NCBI GenBank assembly: GCA_031549115.1
Contig: JAVBQJ010000085.1
Location: 9,698-73,697 of the forward strand
Length of the DNA stretch: 64,000 nt
DNA from: JAVBQJ01 sp031549115
GTDB taxonomy: Bacteria > Verrucomicrobiota > Lentisphaeria > Victivallales > Victivallaceae
Direction: 5' to 3'
Positions 24,395 to 32,588 of this stretch are shown here, piece by piece. Under the pieces are notes generated by a model. That model was not told the DNA's origin and ran no database searches. It worked only from the letters and a program-made list of their open reading frames with translations. Every line of letters starts with the position of its first letter. Position 1 is the first letter of the stretch. The translations under genes and the position numbers were made by a program.

Positions 24395-25828
24395 TTATTG
24401 CACGGTGCCGAAGGCGACCGGAACGGCGTCGTGCGGATCGAAGTTCATCGTGAAACTTTTTCCGTCCTCACTCAATTGCAGCCCATACGCATGCGAGTCG
24501 AACAGCGCCCGCAAGCCGGTAAGCTGCCGGTCAAAGGTGAAGGTCACCTCCGCCGCCGCCGCATCCACGTTGGCGGTGAGGAGAATATAACCGCCATTGA
24601 CCGGGTCGGGCTTGAGCAGCGTCCGGATCGGCGAGCCGCTTTCGGAGCTGCCTTTGACGATATCGACGGCAACCGAATACCCCAACTCATCCGGCGCGAC
24701 CGTCGGCGACAGCAGCGCCGGGGTCAACTCCGTCATCTCGTAATTCAACTGGCGCGACGTTTCCCACAGCGCCTTCGACATCGCCTGCTGCGTCGGCGTC
24801 ATCGGCACCACCTCAAGCTTGCCGGGTCCGCGCAGCGCCGGATCGTCGACCACGTGAATTTTCGGGTCCGGCGACATTCCGACCACCGAACCGTTGCGGG
24901 AGATAAAGCTGTCCTGAATGAAATACACGATGCCGGTGGCACCGTAAATCAGCCCGGTGTATACCTGCGCCCGCAATTGCGCCGGCGTCGGGAAACGGAA
25001 CGGAAACTGCGCCCTCACCCCGTACGATTGCTCGAACGCGCCGACAATCAGCCACGCCGGTTTGGCTTCGCGGTTGGCGGCGACGGTGAGATTCATGCTC
25101 TGGGCGGTACCCTGCGGCGCCGGAGTGATCGACGGTGTGTTGACGTTCGATACCTGGACCGGGTAGTTGTCGTGACAGGCGACATCGCCGGCGGTATTCC
25201 ACTTGACGAACCATTCGGTGGCCGGATCCTCGATCCAGGCGGCGTCGTTGACGAACACCACCATATCCGGAGCGATGGCGTTGACCTTGGCCTTGTAAGC
25301 CAGGAAGCGTTCGAACAGTTCGGCGAAGCCGGGTTCATTCAGCTGGCCGATCGGCTCGTCCATCCAGACATTGCCCAGCAGCCGGGGGTGATTTTTCATC
25401 GCCTCCAGATTTTCTTCGGTGATCTCTTCGGCGAAGACGATCTGCATGTTGTACTTTTCGCCGAGCCGCTCCAGGGTTTCGGCATTCAACGGCGCAACGT
25501 TGCCATACGGCCACACCGTGTTGAAGTGCGCCTCCTGCAGATCCTCGTAACGGTAATCGGTGCCGTAGGTTTCCCCCGGCGCCGGCTGCCCCCAGATGGC
25601 GATCGGGAAAAACGAGGTTTCCGGATCGTACTTCATCATCCGGCGCCCCTGCCGGTCGGTGTGCGGGACGCCGCCGCGGTAAACCGCCTGGACCGCTCCG
25701 GTATTTTTCTGCACATTTTCATACATGGCCTGAATTCCGGCATCGGCGGCCGCGCAGGAGGCCGCCGCCAACAACGCCGTCATCGCAAAACTCGTTTTCC
25801 GCATAATACAATACTTTCGTTTCATCAT
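24395..25828 (-). CDS. Secreted glycosidase-like barrel protein
   Basis: The 477-residue product has an N-terminal export signal (RKTSFAMTALLAAASCAAADA). The barrel pattern includes SFFPIAIWGQP, LQEAHFNTVWPYG, MQIVFAEEITEENL, HPRLLGNVWMDEPIG and APDMVVFVND, resembling DEP-type glycosidase-like proteins; the Glu of MDEP is a candidate catalytic residue. A C-terminal beta-sandwich follows (FTFDRQLTGLRAL). The ATG at 25828 overlaps the pseudopilin stop as ATGA, so translation is coupled; an internal ATG at 25804 would give a shorter leader. An LAAASC near the signal is a poor lipobox. No family can be named with confidence. Confidence 0.65.
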   Translation of the reverse strand: MMKRKYCIMRKTSFAMTALLAAASCAAADAGIQAMYENVQKNTGAVQAVYRGGVPHTDRQGRRMMKYDPETSFFPIAIWGQPAPGETYGTDYRYEDLQEAHFNTVWPYGNVAPLNAETLERLGEKYNMQIVFAEEITEENLEAMKNHPRLLGNVWMDEPIGQLNEPGFAELFERFLAYKAKVNAIAPDMVVFVNDAAWIEDPATEWFVKWNTAGDVACHDNYPVQVSNVNTPSITPAPQGTAQSMNLTVAANREAKPAWLIVGAFEQSYGVRAQFPFRFPTPAQLRAQVYTGLIYGATGIVYFIQDSFISRNGSVVGMSPDPKIHVVDDPALRGPGKLEVVPMTPTQQAMSKALWETSRQLNYEMTELTPALLSPTVAPDELGYSVAVDIVKGSSESGSPIRTLLKPDPVNGGYILLTANVDAAAAEVTFTFDRQLTGLRALFDSHAYGLQLSEDGKSFTMNFDPHDAVPVAFGTVQ

Positions 25829-26499
25829 TTCTCGATCCAGTTGCCGGCGTCGATACCGCGCTGCTGGCGCTTGACTTGCACATGGCCGTCGCTGAACAAT
25901 GCCGTCAAGCCGTCATTGGGGTGCGCCTGGGACAACCCCAGCAGTTCGAAGGCGAGCACGCTGCCCGGATTGGCCTTAGCCGGGCCGGAGTGATCCGGGT
26001 ACTCGCTATGCGCCGTGGTAATGTAACGGAAGCCGCCGAACCAGTAGAAGGTCTGATAGCTGGCCAGAATCCCGACCTCGTTGTTGGGGGCAATACCGGG
26101 CAGCACCTCCGGACAGTGGAATATCTTGCAGACTTTGACCCCGGACTGCTCGCCGGTGAAATGCATATACCCCTCTTTGATCAGCAGTCCCACGCCGTGA
26201 ACGTACTGCGCGGGGCTGTTGGCTTCATGGGTATTCAGGGAGAAATCAAAGACCGCGCTGGCATAGGGGTCCTGCGTCGGACGCTGATAGACATTCTGCA
26301 ACGGGAAGTTGTCGTTGAAGTCATTCGCGTACATGGTGGCAAAGAGTCCGATCTGCTTCATGTTGCTGACGCAGACGCTTTGGCGCGCCGCCGCGCGCGC
26401 CTTGGACAGCGCCGGCAGCAGCATACTGGCGAGAATAGCGATAATAGCTATCACCACCAAAAGCTCTATCAGTGTAAAATTTTTCCGGGAGCGATACAT
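25825..26499 (-). CDS. Prepilin-type pseudopilin with DG C-terminal motif
   Basis: The 224-residue reading frame after ATG 26499 has the leader MYRSRKN, then FTLIELLVVIAIIAILASML and LPALSKAR, identical over this stretch to the pseudopilin at 11512. It continues VCVSNMKQIGLFATMYAND and ends with the LTALFSDGHVQV tail, the same H/DG class. AGGAGG seven bases upstream fixes the start; the longer open frame to 26547 is unnecessary. It is preceded by a GntR-family regulator (20 bp) and followed with a 4-base overlap by a secreted glycosidase-like gene. The exported form is presumably processed by a prepilin peptidase encoded elsewhere. Confidence 0.88.
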   Translation of the reverse strand: MYRSRKNFTLIELLVVIAIIAILASMLLPALSKARAAARQSVCVSNMKQIGLFATMYANDFNDNFPLQNVYQRPTQDPYASAVFDFSLNTHEANSPAQYVHGVGLLIKEGYMHFTGEQSGVKVCKIFHCPEVLPGIAPNNEVGILASYQTFYWFGGFRYITTAHSEYPDHSGPAKANPGSVLAFELLGLSQAHPNDGLTALFSDGHVQVKRQQRGIDAGNWIEK

Positions 26500-26519
26500 T
26501 TTGATTCCTCCTTTTGTTT

Positions 26520-27587
26520 TTATTCCTGAAGCAACGGTTCCGGACAAGCGGATACGGCGCGAATGCCGTAAAGCTCGGGGCGTCCGTCGCCATTGCGGGT
26601 CTGCAGATCCCGCAACAACGCTTCCACCAATACTCCGGCCAGTTCATCCAGGTCGACTTCATAGTGAAGTGTATGCTCGAAAGGCACCGGCACCGGCAGC
26701 TGCCGGTTGGTCAAGTGCACCACGTGCGGCTGATAGTCCCACTGCCGCCGCCGGTATAACTCCGTCACCAGATCCCGCATCAGTATATCGTCCAGCGAAA
26801 TCAGCGCCTCCGGACGCTCCCCGCAGGGACGGGAGAAAATCCGGTCGCAAATGGCGCCGGGGCTACAGAAAAATACTTCCAGCTCCATATCATTGCGGAC
26901 CGCCTCCGGCAGTCGGCGGCTCGCCGCCCGAAATTCGTCGACCTCCGCGTCGTTGGAGCCGGTCACCAGAATTCCGACCCGGCGAATCCGCCGCAGCGCC
27001 AACTGCTTGAGCGCATCGCGCAGATACGCCAGCCAGTCGATGCCGAACGAACCGTGCGGCAGCAAGGTCGACGAAAAGTTGATCATCGGAAGCCGCTGCT
27101 GCCGCATCTCCTCCCAGCATTCGTCGGCCAGCACACACAACGCCAGCATGGCGTCGATCTTGCGCTCCCGGATGCAGCGCTCCAGCCCCGGAATGTCATC
27201 GAAGCTGTGATACAGCGGCATCGGTCCGTTTTCCGAACAAAACAGATGCGTCTGGTAGCCGCGTTCCGCCAGCTGGCGAGTGATCGAATGCACCAGATAG
27301 CAGTTGAATGCACTGTTCTGCACCACCTCGAACGCGGCCAGACCGATCACCCGGGCGACATGACCGTCCGCGCCCGGATCTTTCAGAAACACGCCGACCT
27401 TGTCGCGAACCTCCAGCACGCCTTCCTCGCGCAACTCGCCGATGGCGGCATGAATGGTCGAAGTACTCAGCTTCAACCGTTCCCGGAGCGCGGCATGGCT
27501 CGGAAGCCGGTCCCCGACCGCCAGCTGCCCTTCCCGGATGAACTGTACCAAAGACCGTTTGGCCTCTTCGAATTTGGTTCCCGCCAC
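26520..27587 (-). CDS. GntR/LacI-type fusion regulator
   Basis: Residues ~5-70 form a GntR winged helix (AKRSLVQFIREGQL, VGDRLPSHAALRERLKLSTSTIHAAIGELREEGVL, VGVFL). Residues ~78-345 resemble the periplasmic-binding-protein-like sensor of LacI/AraR regulators (VIGLAAFEVVQNSAFNCYLVHSI, IDAMLALCVLADE, GIDWLAYLRDAL, VGILVTGSNDAEVDEFR, ALISLDDILMRDLV). Such regulators bind a sugar and release DNA. The start is GTG at 27587; no better ATG is nearby. It heads the minus-strand operon of pseudopilin and glycosidase-like genes and diverges from the symporter operon, and could regulate both. Confidence 0.82.
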   Translation of the reverse strand: MAGTKFEEAKRSLVQFIREGQLAVGDRLPSHAALRERLKLSTSTIHAAIGELREEGVLEVRDKVGVFLKDPGADGHVARVIGLAAFEVVQNSAFNCYLVHSITRQLAERGYQTHLFCSENGPMPLYHSFDDIPGLERCIRERKIDAMLALCVLADECWEEMRQQRLPMINFSSTLLPHGSFGIDWLAYLRDALKQLALRRIRRVGILVTGSNDAEVDEFRAASRRLPEAVRNDMELEVFFCSPGAICDRIFSRPCGERPEALISLDDILMRDLVTELYRRRQWDYQPHVVHLTNRQLPVPVPFEHTLHYEVDLDELAGVLVEALLRDLQTRNGDGRPELYGIRAVSACPEPLLQE

Positions 27588-27642
27588 TTTTCCGCCGTTC
27601 TATTTGCTGATTGCTGTAGTTGAAAAATCGTCTACATTGCCA

Positions 27643-27671
27643 AGTATAGTGTATTTCAACGAGAAAGTCAA
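27643..27671 (-). promoter_or_regulatory. Promoter of the GntR/LacI-type regulator operon
   Basis: On the minus strand TTGACT (complement of 27666-27671), a 17-bp spacer and TATACT (complement of 27643-27648) precede the GTG start by 55 bp. GTTGAAA and TTTCAAC flank the -10 and the transcribed leader and might be operator half-sites. On the plus strand TATATT near 27734 could be the -10 for the symporter operon, but no matching -35 is visible. Confidence 0.6.
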
Positions 27672-27789
27672 TAGCAACGGAGAAAAAAATATCGATTTTT
27701 CTTTTCCGGGTCATAGAAAGCGGCGGGAAATGTGCTATATTGATGAACATTTGTATCTACACATATTGAACCCATGGAAAGAAGGCATC

Positions 27790-27930
27790 ATGATGTTGGG
27801 AATGGATGACTGGCTGGTCAGTGCCGCCTATCTGGCAAATATAGGCGCAATGGTGGTCTGTGTGGTTTACGGTGCGATCAATTACAATCGCGGCGACGAT
27901 ACGGTAAATTCAGACAAAGGCGACCGGTAA
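27790..27930 (+). CDS. Symporter small accessory protein (46 aa, single membrane helix)
   Basis: The short product starts MMLGMDDWLVSAAYLANIG, crosses the membrane once (VVCVVYGAINYN) and ends with a polar tail. This is the shape of the small accessory subunits found immediately upstream of some sodium:solute symporters. GAAGG lies upstream of the ATG at 27790. The frame is open further upstream without a good start. It ends 4 bp before the SSS symporter gene. Its role in assembly or activity is inferred from the family and the position. Confidence 0.75.
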   Translation: MMLGMDDWLVSAAYLANIGAMVVCVVYGAINYNRGDDTVNSDKGDR

Positions 27931-27934
27931 CACT

Positions 27935-29515
27935 ATGGATACATGGATCATCTCCGGGGTCATCGCGGTTTATCTGGCAGTGATCGCGTTCCTGAGTTAT
28001 CGGGCTTACCGCAAAACCACCACCAGCGCCGACTATCTGGTCGCCGGGCGCTCCGTGCATCCGTTCGTGATGGCGATGAGCTACGGCGCCGCTTTCATCA
28101 GCACCTCCGCGATCATCGGCTTCGGCGGGATGGCGGCGAAATTCGGCCTCGGCCTGCTGTGGCTGCCGTTCATGAATATCGCGGTCGGCATCCTGATCGC
28201 GTTCCTGTGCTTCGGACGCCGGACCCGGCGGATCGGGCAGGAGCTGAACGCCAGCACCTTTCCGGAATTTCTCGGCATGCGCTATCAGTCGCCGCAGCTG
28301 CAATGGTTCATCGCGCTGCTGATTTTCCTGTTCATGCCCCTGTATTCCAGCGCGGTGCTCATCGGCGGCGCCCGGGTGCTCGAGGGGGTGATGAATTTCG
28401 ACGTCGCTTTGATCGCGTTCGCGCTGATCATCGCGTTTTATGTGGTGATCGGCGGCCTCAAAGGGGTGATGTACGTGGACGCGTTCATGGGCGTCATCAT
28501 GGTATTGGGCATGGTGGCGCTGCTGATTTGCACGTATACGGAATTGGGCGGATTCATCGGCGCCCACCGAGAACTGAGCGAGATGGCGCCCCTGGTGCCG
28601 GCGGACCTGCAGGCCAAGGGCCACGCCGGCTGGACCCGGATGCCGGTATTCGGCAAGGAGTGCTGGTGGATGCTGGTCACCAGCCTGATGGCCGGGGTCG
28701 GGATCGGCGCCTTGGCACAACCGCAGCTGGCGGTGCGCTTCATGACGGTGAAGTCCGGCCAACAATTGAACCGGGCGATTCTGGTCGGTTCGATATTCAT
28801 CCTGCTGACCGCCGGCGTCGCGTATGTGATCGGCGGCTTGAGCAACGTCTGGTTTTACCGGACCACCGGAAAGATTGCGGTGGAAGCCGCCGGCGGGAAT
28901 GCCGACGTGGTGATGCCGCTGTTTATCCAGAGCTCGATGCCGAGGGTTTTCTATTATATTTTCACCGTGACGCTGCTGTCGGCGGGCATGTCGACTTTGA
29001 GTTCGCTGCTGCATGTGATCGGCACATCGCTCGGGCACGATTTGTTCTGCGGCATTTCCGGCCGGAAGGCGGCGAGTGTGACTTTGACCCGGATGGGGAT
29101 CGTATTCGGGATCATTTTGAGCGTGGTGATCGGCTATCTGCTGCCGGCGAGCATCATCGCCCGGGTGACGGCGATCTTTTTCGGCATCTGCGCGGCGGCG
29201 TTCCTGCCGGTGTATTTCGCCGCGCTCTACTGGCGCGGCGCGACCCGGGCCGGCGTCTGGGCCAGTGTCATTGTCGGCGCGCTGGTCAGTACCTTCGGAC
29301 TGATGTTCATGCACCGCGCGGAAGCGGCGCCATTGGGGTTGTGCCGGATGCTGTTCGGCAAGACCGAACTTTTCGGCGTCGATCCGTGGCCGTTCATCGA
29401 CCCGTTGGTGTACGCTTTGCCGTTGTCGGCTCTGGTGCTGTGGCTGGTGAGCCTGATGACCAAGAAACTCGATCCGGCGCATGTCGCCCGGTGTTTCCAA
29501 AAAAACGGACAGTGA
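27935..29515 (+). CDS. Sodium:solute symporter (SSS family)
   Basis: The 526-residue inner-membrane protein has about 13 hydrophobic segments. SSS features are visible: TSADYLVAGRSVHPFVMAMSYGAAFISTSAIIGFGG near the start, GLKGVMYVDAFMG in the middle, and QPQLAVRFMTVKS followed by the STLSSLLHVIGTSLGHDLF region that contains the sodium-site serines. The substrate cannot be read from the sequence; linkage to iorAB suggests an aromatic or branched acid. It is encoded between the 46-residue accessory protein and iorA, all on one strand. Confidence 0.9.
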   Translation: MDTWIISGVIAVYLAVIAFLSYRAYRKTTTSADYLVAGRSVHPFVMAMSYGAAFISTSAIIGFGGMAAKFGLGLLWLPFMNIAVGILIAFLCFGRRTRRIGQELNASTFPEFLGMRYQSPQLQWFIALLIFLFMPLYSSAVLIGGARVLEGVMNFDVALIAFALIIAFYVVIGGLKGVMYVDAFMGVIMVLGMVALLICTYTELGGFIGAHRELSEMAPLVPADLQAKGHAGWTRMPVFGKECWWMLVTSLMAGVGIGALAQPQLAVRFMTVKSGQQLNRAILVGSIFILLTAGVAYVIGGLSNVWFYRTTGKIAVEAAGGNADVVMPLFIQSSMPRVFYYIFTVTLLSAGMSTLSSLLHVIGTSLGHDLFCGISGRKAASVTLTRMGIVFGIILSVVIGYLLPASIIARVTAIFFGICAAAFLPVYFAALYWRGATRAGVWASVIVGALVSTFGLMFMHRAEAAPLGLCRMLFGKTELFGVDPWPFIDPLVYALPLSALVLWLVSLMTKKLDPAHVARCFQKNGQ

Positions 29516-29538
29516 TTATTTCATAAGGATGATTTGCA

Positions 29539-31119
29539 ATGCAGGAAAAAATGTTGTTGAGCGGTAACGAAGCGATTGCGCTGGCCGCCCTGGACGCCGG
29601 CGTCGGCCTGGGTACCGGGTACCCCGGAACCCCGTCGTCGGAAATTCTGGAAAATCTGGCCGAGCTGGGCGGCAAAGCCCAGTGGGCGCCGAACGAAAAG
29701 GCGGCCCTGGAAGTTGCCATCGGCGCCGCTTTCGGCCATGCCCGGGCGCTGGCGACGATGAAGCACGTCGGCTTGAATGTCGCCGCGGACCCGCTGTTCA
29801 CCATCGCCTATTCGGGCACCCCGGGCGGCCTGGTGGTGATCTCGGCCGACGATCCGGGCCTCGCATCCAGCCAGAACGAGCAGGACAACCGGCGCTATGC
29901 CATCGCCGCCGGCGTGCCGATGCTGGAACCGGCGGACTCGCAGGAAGCGTACGACTATATGATGTGCGCGTTCGAGTTGTCCGAAGAATTCCACACACCG
30001 GTGCTGTTCCGCCTGACCACCCGGGTATGCCATTCCAAGTGCGTGGTCCAGCGTCATAAACCGGTCAAGCCGGTTCCGCCCATTCACTATGTCAAAGATG
30101 TGAAGTCGAATGTGATGATTCCGGCCTATGCCCGGCTGGCGCACCGCCGGCTGCGCGCCCGCTTGGCGGAGATGACCGGACGCGCGTTGGAATTCGTCCG
30201 GGAAGTGAAAAAAGGCACCGAACTCGGCATCGTCACCAGCGGCATTTCGTTTCAGCACTGTCTGGACGCGGCGCCGGATGCTTCGATCCTGAAGCTCGGC
30301 ATGACCTATCCCTTGCCGCTGGAACGGATTCGCGAATTCGTCGACGGCGTCGACCGCTGCGTCGTGGTCGAAGAGGGCGATCCGGTATTGGTCGAAGCTC
30401 TGCTGGCCGCCGGAATGGAGGTGGAAGGCAAAGCGGAAATGTACCGTTTCGGCGAGCTGAATGTCGCCCGGGTACGCCGCCTGCTCGCCGGCGACCTCTC
30501 CCCGGAACCGGCCCCGCAACCGGGCAAACCGCCGCAATTGTGCAATGGCTGTCCGCACCGCAAGAGTTATGAAGTGCTCCGCGACCTCGACTGTATCGTC
30601 ACCGGCGACATCGGCTGCTATACATTGGGCGTTTTGCCGCCGTTCGAGGCGGTCGACACCTGCGTCTGTATGGGCGCGAGCATCACCACCGGTCTCGGGC
30701 TGCGGCAGGTGCTGCCGGAAGCGGAAGCGCGGCGCGTGGTCAGTGTGATCGGCGACAGCACCTTCTGGCATACCGGGATCAACGGCATCGTGGAGATGAT
30801 CTACAACCGTCCGGCCACCGGACACCTTGTGATGATTCTAGACAACTCCACCACGGCGATGACCGGGTTGCAGGAGAATCCGGGTACCGGCCGGAAGCTG
30901 GACCATTCGCCGTCGCCGGCATTGGATCTGGAATCGACCTTGCGCGGCATGGGAGTGGAACGGGTGGAAGTGATCGACCCGATCCTGGAAAATGCGAAAT
31001 TGAAGGAAACGGTGGCGTCGTGTCTGGCGGGCAATCAGGTTTCGGTGATCATCGCCCGACGTCCGTGCATTCTCGCCGCGGTGAAAATCAAAGGATACGA
31101 AGAGGCCAACAATGAGTAA
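29539..31119 (+). CDS. iorA: Indolepyruvate:ferredoxin oxidoreductase alpha subunit, lacking the ferredoxin domain
   Basis: The 526-residue TPP enzyme shows GYPGTPSSE (residues 27-35), the WAPNEKAALEVAIGA pyrimidine-binding region, CNGCPHRKS at ~335, GDIGCYTLG at ~357, and GDSTFWHTG with ILDNSTTAMTG for the pyrophosphate. IorA decarboxylates aryl-2-oxoacids to aryl-acyl-CoA. Usual IorA is ~580-620 residues with a C-terminal pair of 4Fe-4S motifs; here the chain ends shortly after ARRPCIL and no CxxCxxCxxxC motif follows. The end overlaps iorB by 8 bp, so a frameshift is not the cause. AAGGATG precedes the ATG. Confidence 0.88.
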   Translation: MQEKMLLSGNEAIALAALDAGVGLGTGYPGTPSSEILENLAELGGKAQWAPNEKAALEVAIGAAFGHARALATMKHVGLNVAADPLFTIAYSGTPGGLVVISADDPGLASSQNEQDNRRYAIAAGVPMLEPADSQEAYDYMMCAFELSEEFHTPVLFRLTTRVCHSKCVVQRHKPVKPVPPIHYVKDVKSNVMIPAYARLAHRRLRARLAEMTGRALEFVREVKKGTELGIVTSGISFQHCLDAAPDASILKLGMTYPLPLERIREFVDGVDRCVVVEEGDPVLVEALLAAGMEVEGKAEMYRFGELNVARVRRLLAGDLSPEPAPQPGKPPQLCNGCPHRKSYEVLRDLDCIVTGDIGCYTLGVLPPFEAVDTCVCMGASITTGLGLRQVLPEAEARRVVSVIGDSTFWHTGINGIVEMIYNRPATGHLVMILDNSTTAMTGLQENPGTGRKLDHSPSPALDLESTLRGMGVERVEVIDPILENAKLKETVASCLAGNQVSVIIARRPCILAAVKIKGYEEANNE

Positions 31120-31579
31120 TGTGATGAATATCAAAATCGCCGGGCTCGGCGGGCAAGGCGTGTTGAAGGCGACGGATATTCTGGCCGAAGCCGCGTTCGA
31201 GGCCGGGTTCGACGTGAAAAAAAGCGAAGTGCACGGCATGAGCCAGCGCGGCGGTTCGGTCACCAGCGACGTCCGTTACGGCGACGCCGTCGCCAGCCCG
31301 ATGATTCCCGAAGGCGAAACCGAAATCCTGCTGATTCTGGAAATGACCCAGGTGGACAACAATCGCGGCGATATGAAGTCGAACGGGCTGATGCTGACCG
31401 TCGCGCAACTGGGTGAACTGGAGAATCCGAAAACCGCGAATATCGCGTTGCTCGGGCGCCTGAGCCGCCTGCTGGAAATTCCGCGGCCGGCATGGGAAAC
31501 GGCGATCAAGAAGTTCTTGCCGCCGAAGCACCACGAATTGAATCTGCGCGTCTTCGCCGAACACGCCGACGGCAAGTAA
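31112..31579 (+). CDS. iorB: Indolepyruvate:ferredoxin oxidoreductase beta subunit
   Basis: The 155-residue protein has the gamma-type POR domain: IAGLGGQGVLKATDILAEAA, then KKSEVHGMSQRGGSVTSDVRYGD. It partners the TPP subunit. Typical IorB is near 190 residues, so the C-terminal part is short. It overlaps iorA by 8 bp and ends the symporter-iorAB operon, 15 bp before a bidirectional terminator. Confidence 0.9.
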   Translation: MSNVMNIKIAGLGGQGVLKATDILAEAAFEAGFDVKKSEVHGMSQRGGSVTSDVRYGDAVASPMIPEGETEILLILEMTQVDNNRGDMKSNGLMLTVAQLGELENPKTANIALLGRLSRLLEIPRPAWETAIKKFLPPKHHELNLRVFAEHADGK

Positions 31580-31593
31580 GGCTCCCGATCCAT

Positions 31594-31621
31594 AAAAAAA
31601 GCGCCGCAAGGCGCTTTTTTT
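31594..31621. terminator. Bidirectional rho-independent terminator
   Basis: AAAAAAAGCGCC, loop GCAA, GGCGCTTTTTTT. The symmetrical A/T flanks serve both iorB (plus) and the convergent NagD-like gene (minus). Confidence 0.88.
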
Positions 31622-31630
31622 GTGCTCCGA

Positions 31631-32449
31631 TTACGGGATGCAGGCGGCGCGATCACCGGCTTCGTAGGCCTCGAGCTGCTGCACCAGGTCCAAAAGACCG
31701 GTAAAGATATAACGCGGCTGGTATGCGAAACGTTTGAGGTCGCTGCGGGCGGTCACTCCCGACAGCACCAGCGCGGTGTCGATTTCCGACTCCACTCCGG
31801 CGATGATGTCGGTATCCATCCGGTCGCCGATAATCATCGTCAGGCGGGTTTCCGCCTCCAACCGCTTGCCCGCCCGGCGCATCATCAGCGGATTCGGCTT
31901 ACCGGTGAAATAGGCCTCGCAGCGCGAAGCCAGCGCGATCGGAGCGATCAATGCGCCGGTTCCCGGCGCAATCCCCGCCTCGGTCGGCCCGGTCAGGTCC
32001 GGCGACGTGCCGATCAATTTTGCCCCCGCCTGAACCAGAAAAGTCGCCTTTTCCAACCGCTCGTAACCGTAAGAACGGGTTTCGCCGACCACGACGTAAT
32101 CCGGATTGCTGTCGTTCATCGAAATCCCGCTCTCGTACAACGCGTTGTACAAGCCCGCCTCCCCGATCACAAAAGCCGAACACCCCGGACTCTGCCGCGC
32201 CAGAAAATCGGCCGTAGCCAAGGCGCTGGTATAAAATTGCCGCTCCGGGACCTCGATCCCCAGCCGCGCCATCTTCTCCTGCAATTCACGCGGCGTCCGC
32301 TCGCTGGCATTGGTCAAAAACAAAAACTTCCGGTCGTGCGTTTTCATCCATTCGACGAATTCAGCCGCCCCCTCAAGCAGCCGGTTGCCATGATATACCA
32401 CGCCGTCCATATCCAGAATGAACGCCTTCTTCTCAAAAATATTGCGCAT
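31631..32449 (-). CDS. HAD-IIA hydrolase (NagD-like nucleotide/sugar phosphatase)
   Basis: The 272-residue protein opens with motif I FILDMDGVVYHG carrying the two catalytic Asp, motif II FLTNASERTP, the C2-type cap (TGTGALIAPIALASRCEA region), motif III lysine in FTGKPNPLM, and motif IV IGDRMDTDIIAG. NagD-type enzymes dephosphorylate nucleotide monophosphates or phosphosugars. AGGGAGG precedes the ATG at 32449. It is monocistronic or reads through from nothing obvious; the gene upstream ends at 32589 with its own terminator. Confidence 0.88.
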   Translation of the reverse strand: MRNIFEKKAFILDMDGVVYHGNRLLEGAAEFVEWMKTHDRKFLFLTNASERTPRELQEKMARLGIEVPERQFYTSALATADFLARQSPGCSAFVIGEAGLYNALYESGISMNDSNPDYVVVGETRSYGYERLEKATFLVQAGAKLIGTSPDLTGPTEAGIAPGTGALIAPIALASRCEAYFTGKPNPLMMRRAGKRLEAETRLTMIIGDRMDTDIIAGVESEIDTALVLSGVTARSDLKRFAYQPRYIFTGLLDLVQQLEAYEAGDRAACIP

Positions 32450-32547
32450 ATCGTTCCTCCCTGTCCTCTTACTATACCATCGCCCCGGTAAATGGCAAAG
32501 ATTCCGCGCCGGAATTCATGGATTTTTAACCGGGGATGGCGGTCGGG

Positions 32548-32580
32548 AAAAATGCGGGGGCGAGAAGCCACCACATTTTT
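32548..32580 (-). terminator. Terminator of the binding-protein/permease operon
   Basis: TGCGGGGGC (32553-32561), loop GAGAA, GCCACCACA (32567-32575), with an A-tract on the left and a T-tract on the right. On the minus strand it gives a 9-bp stem with one mismatch followed by UUUUU. Confidence 0.5.
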
Positions 32581-32588
32581 CAGGCGCT

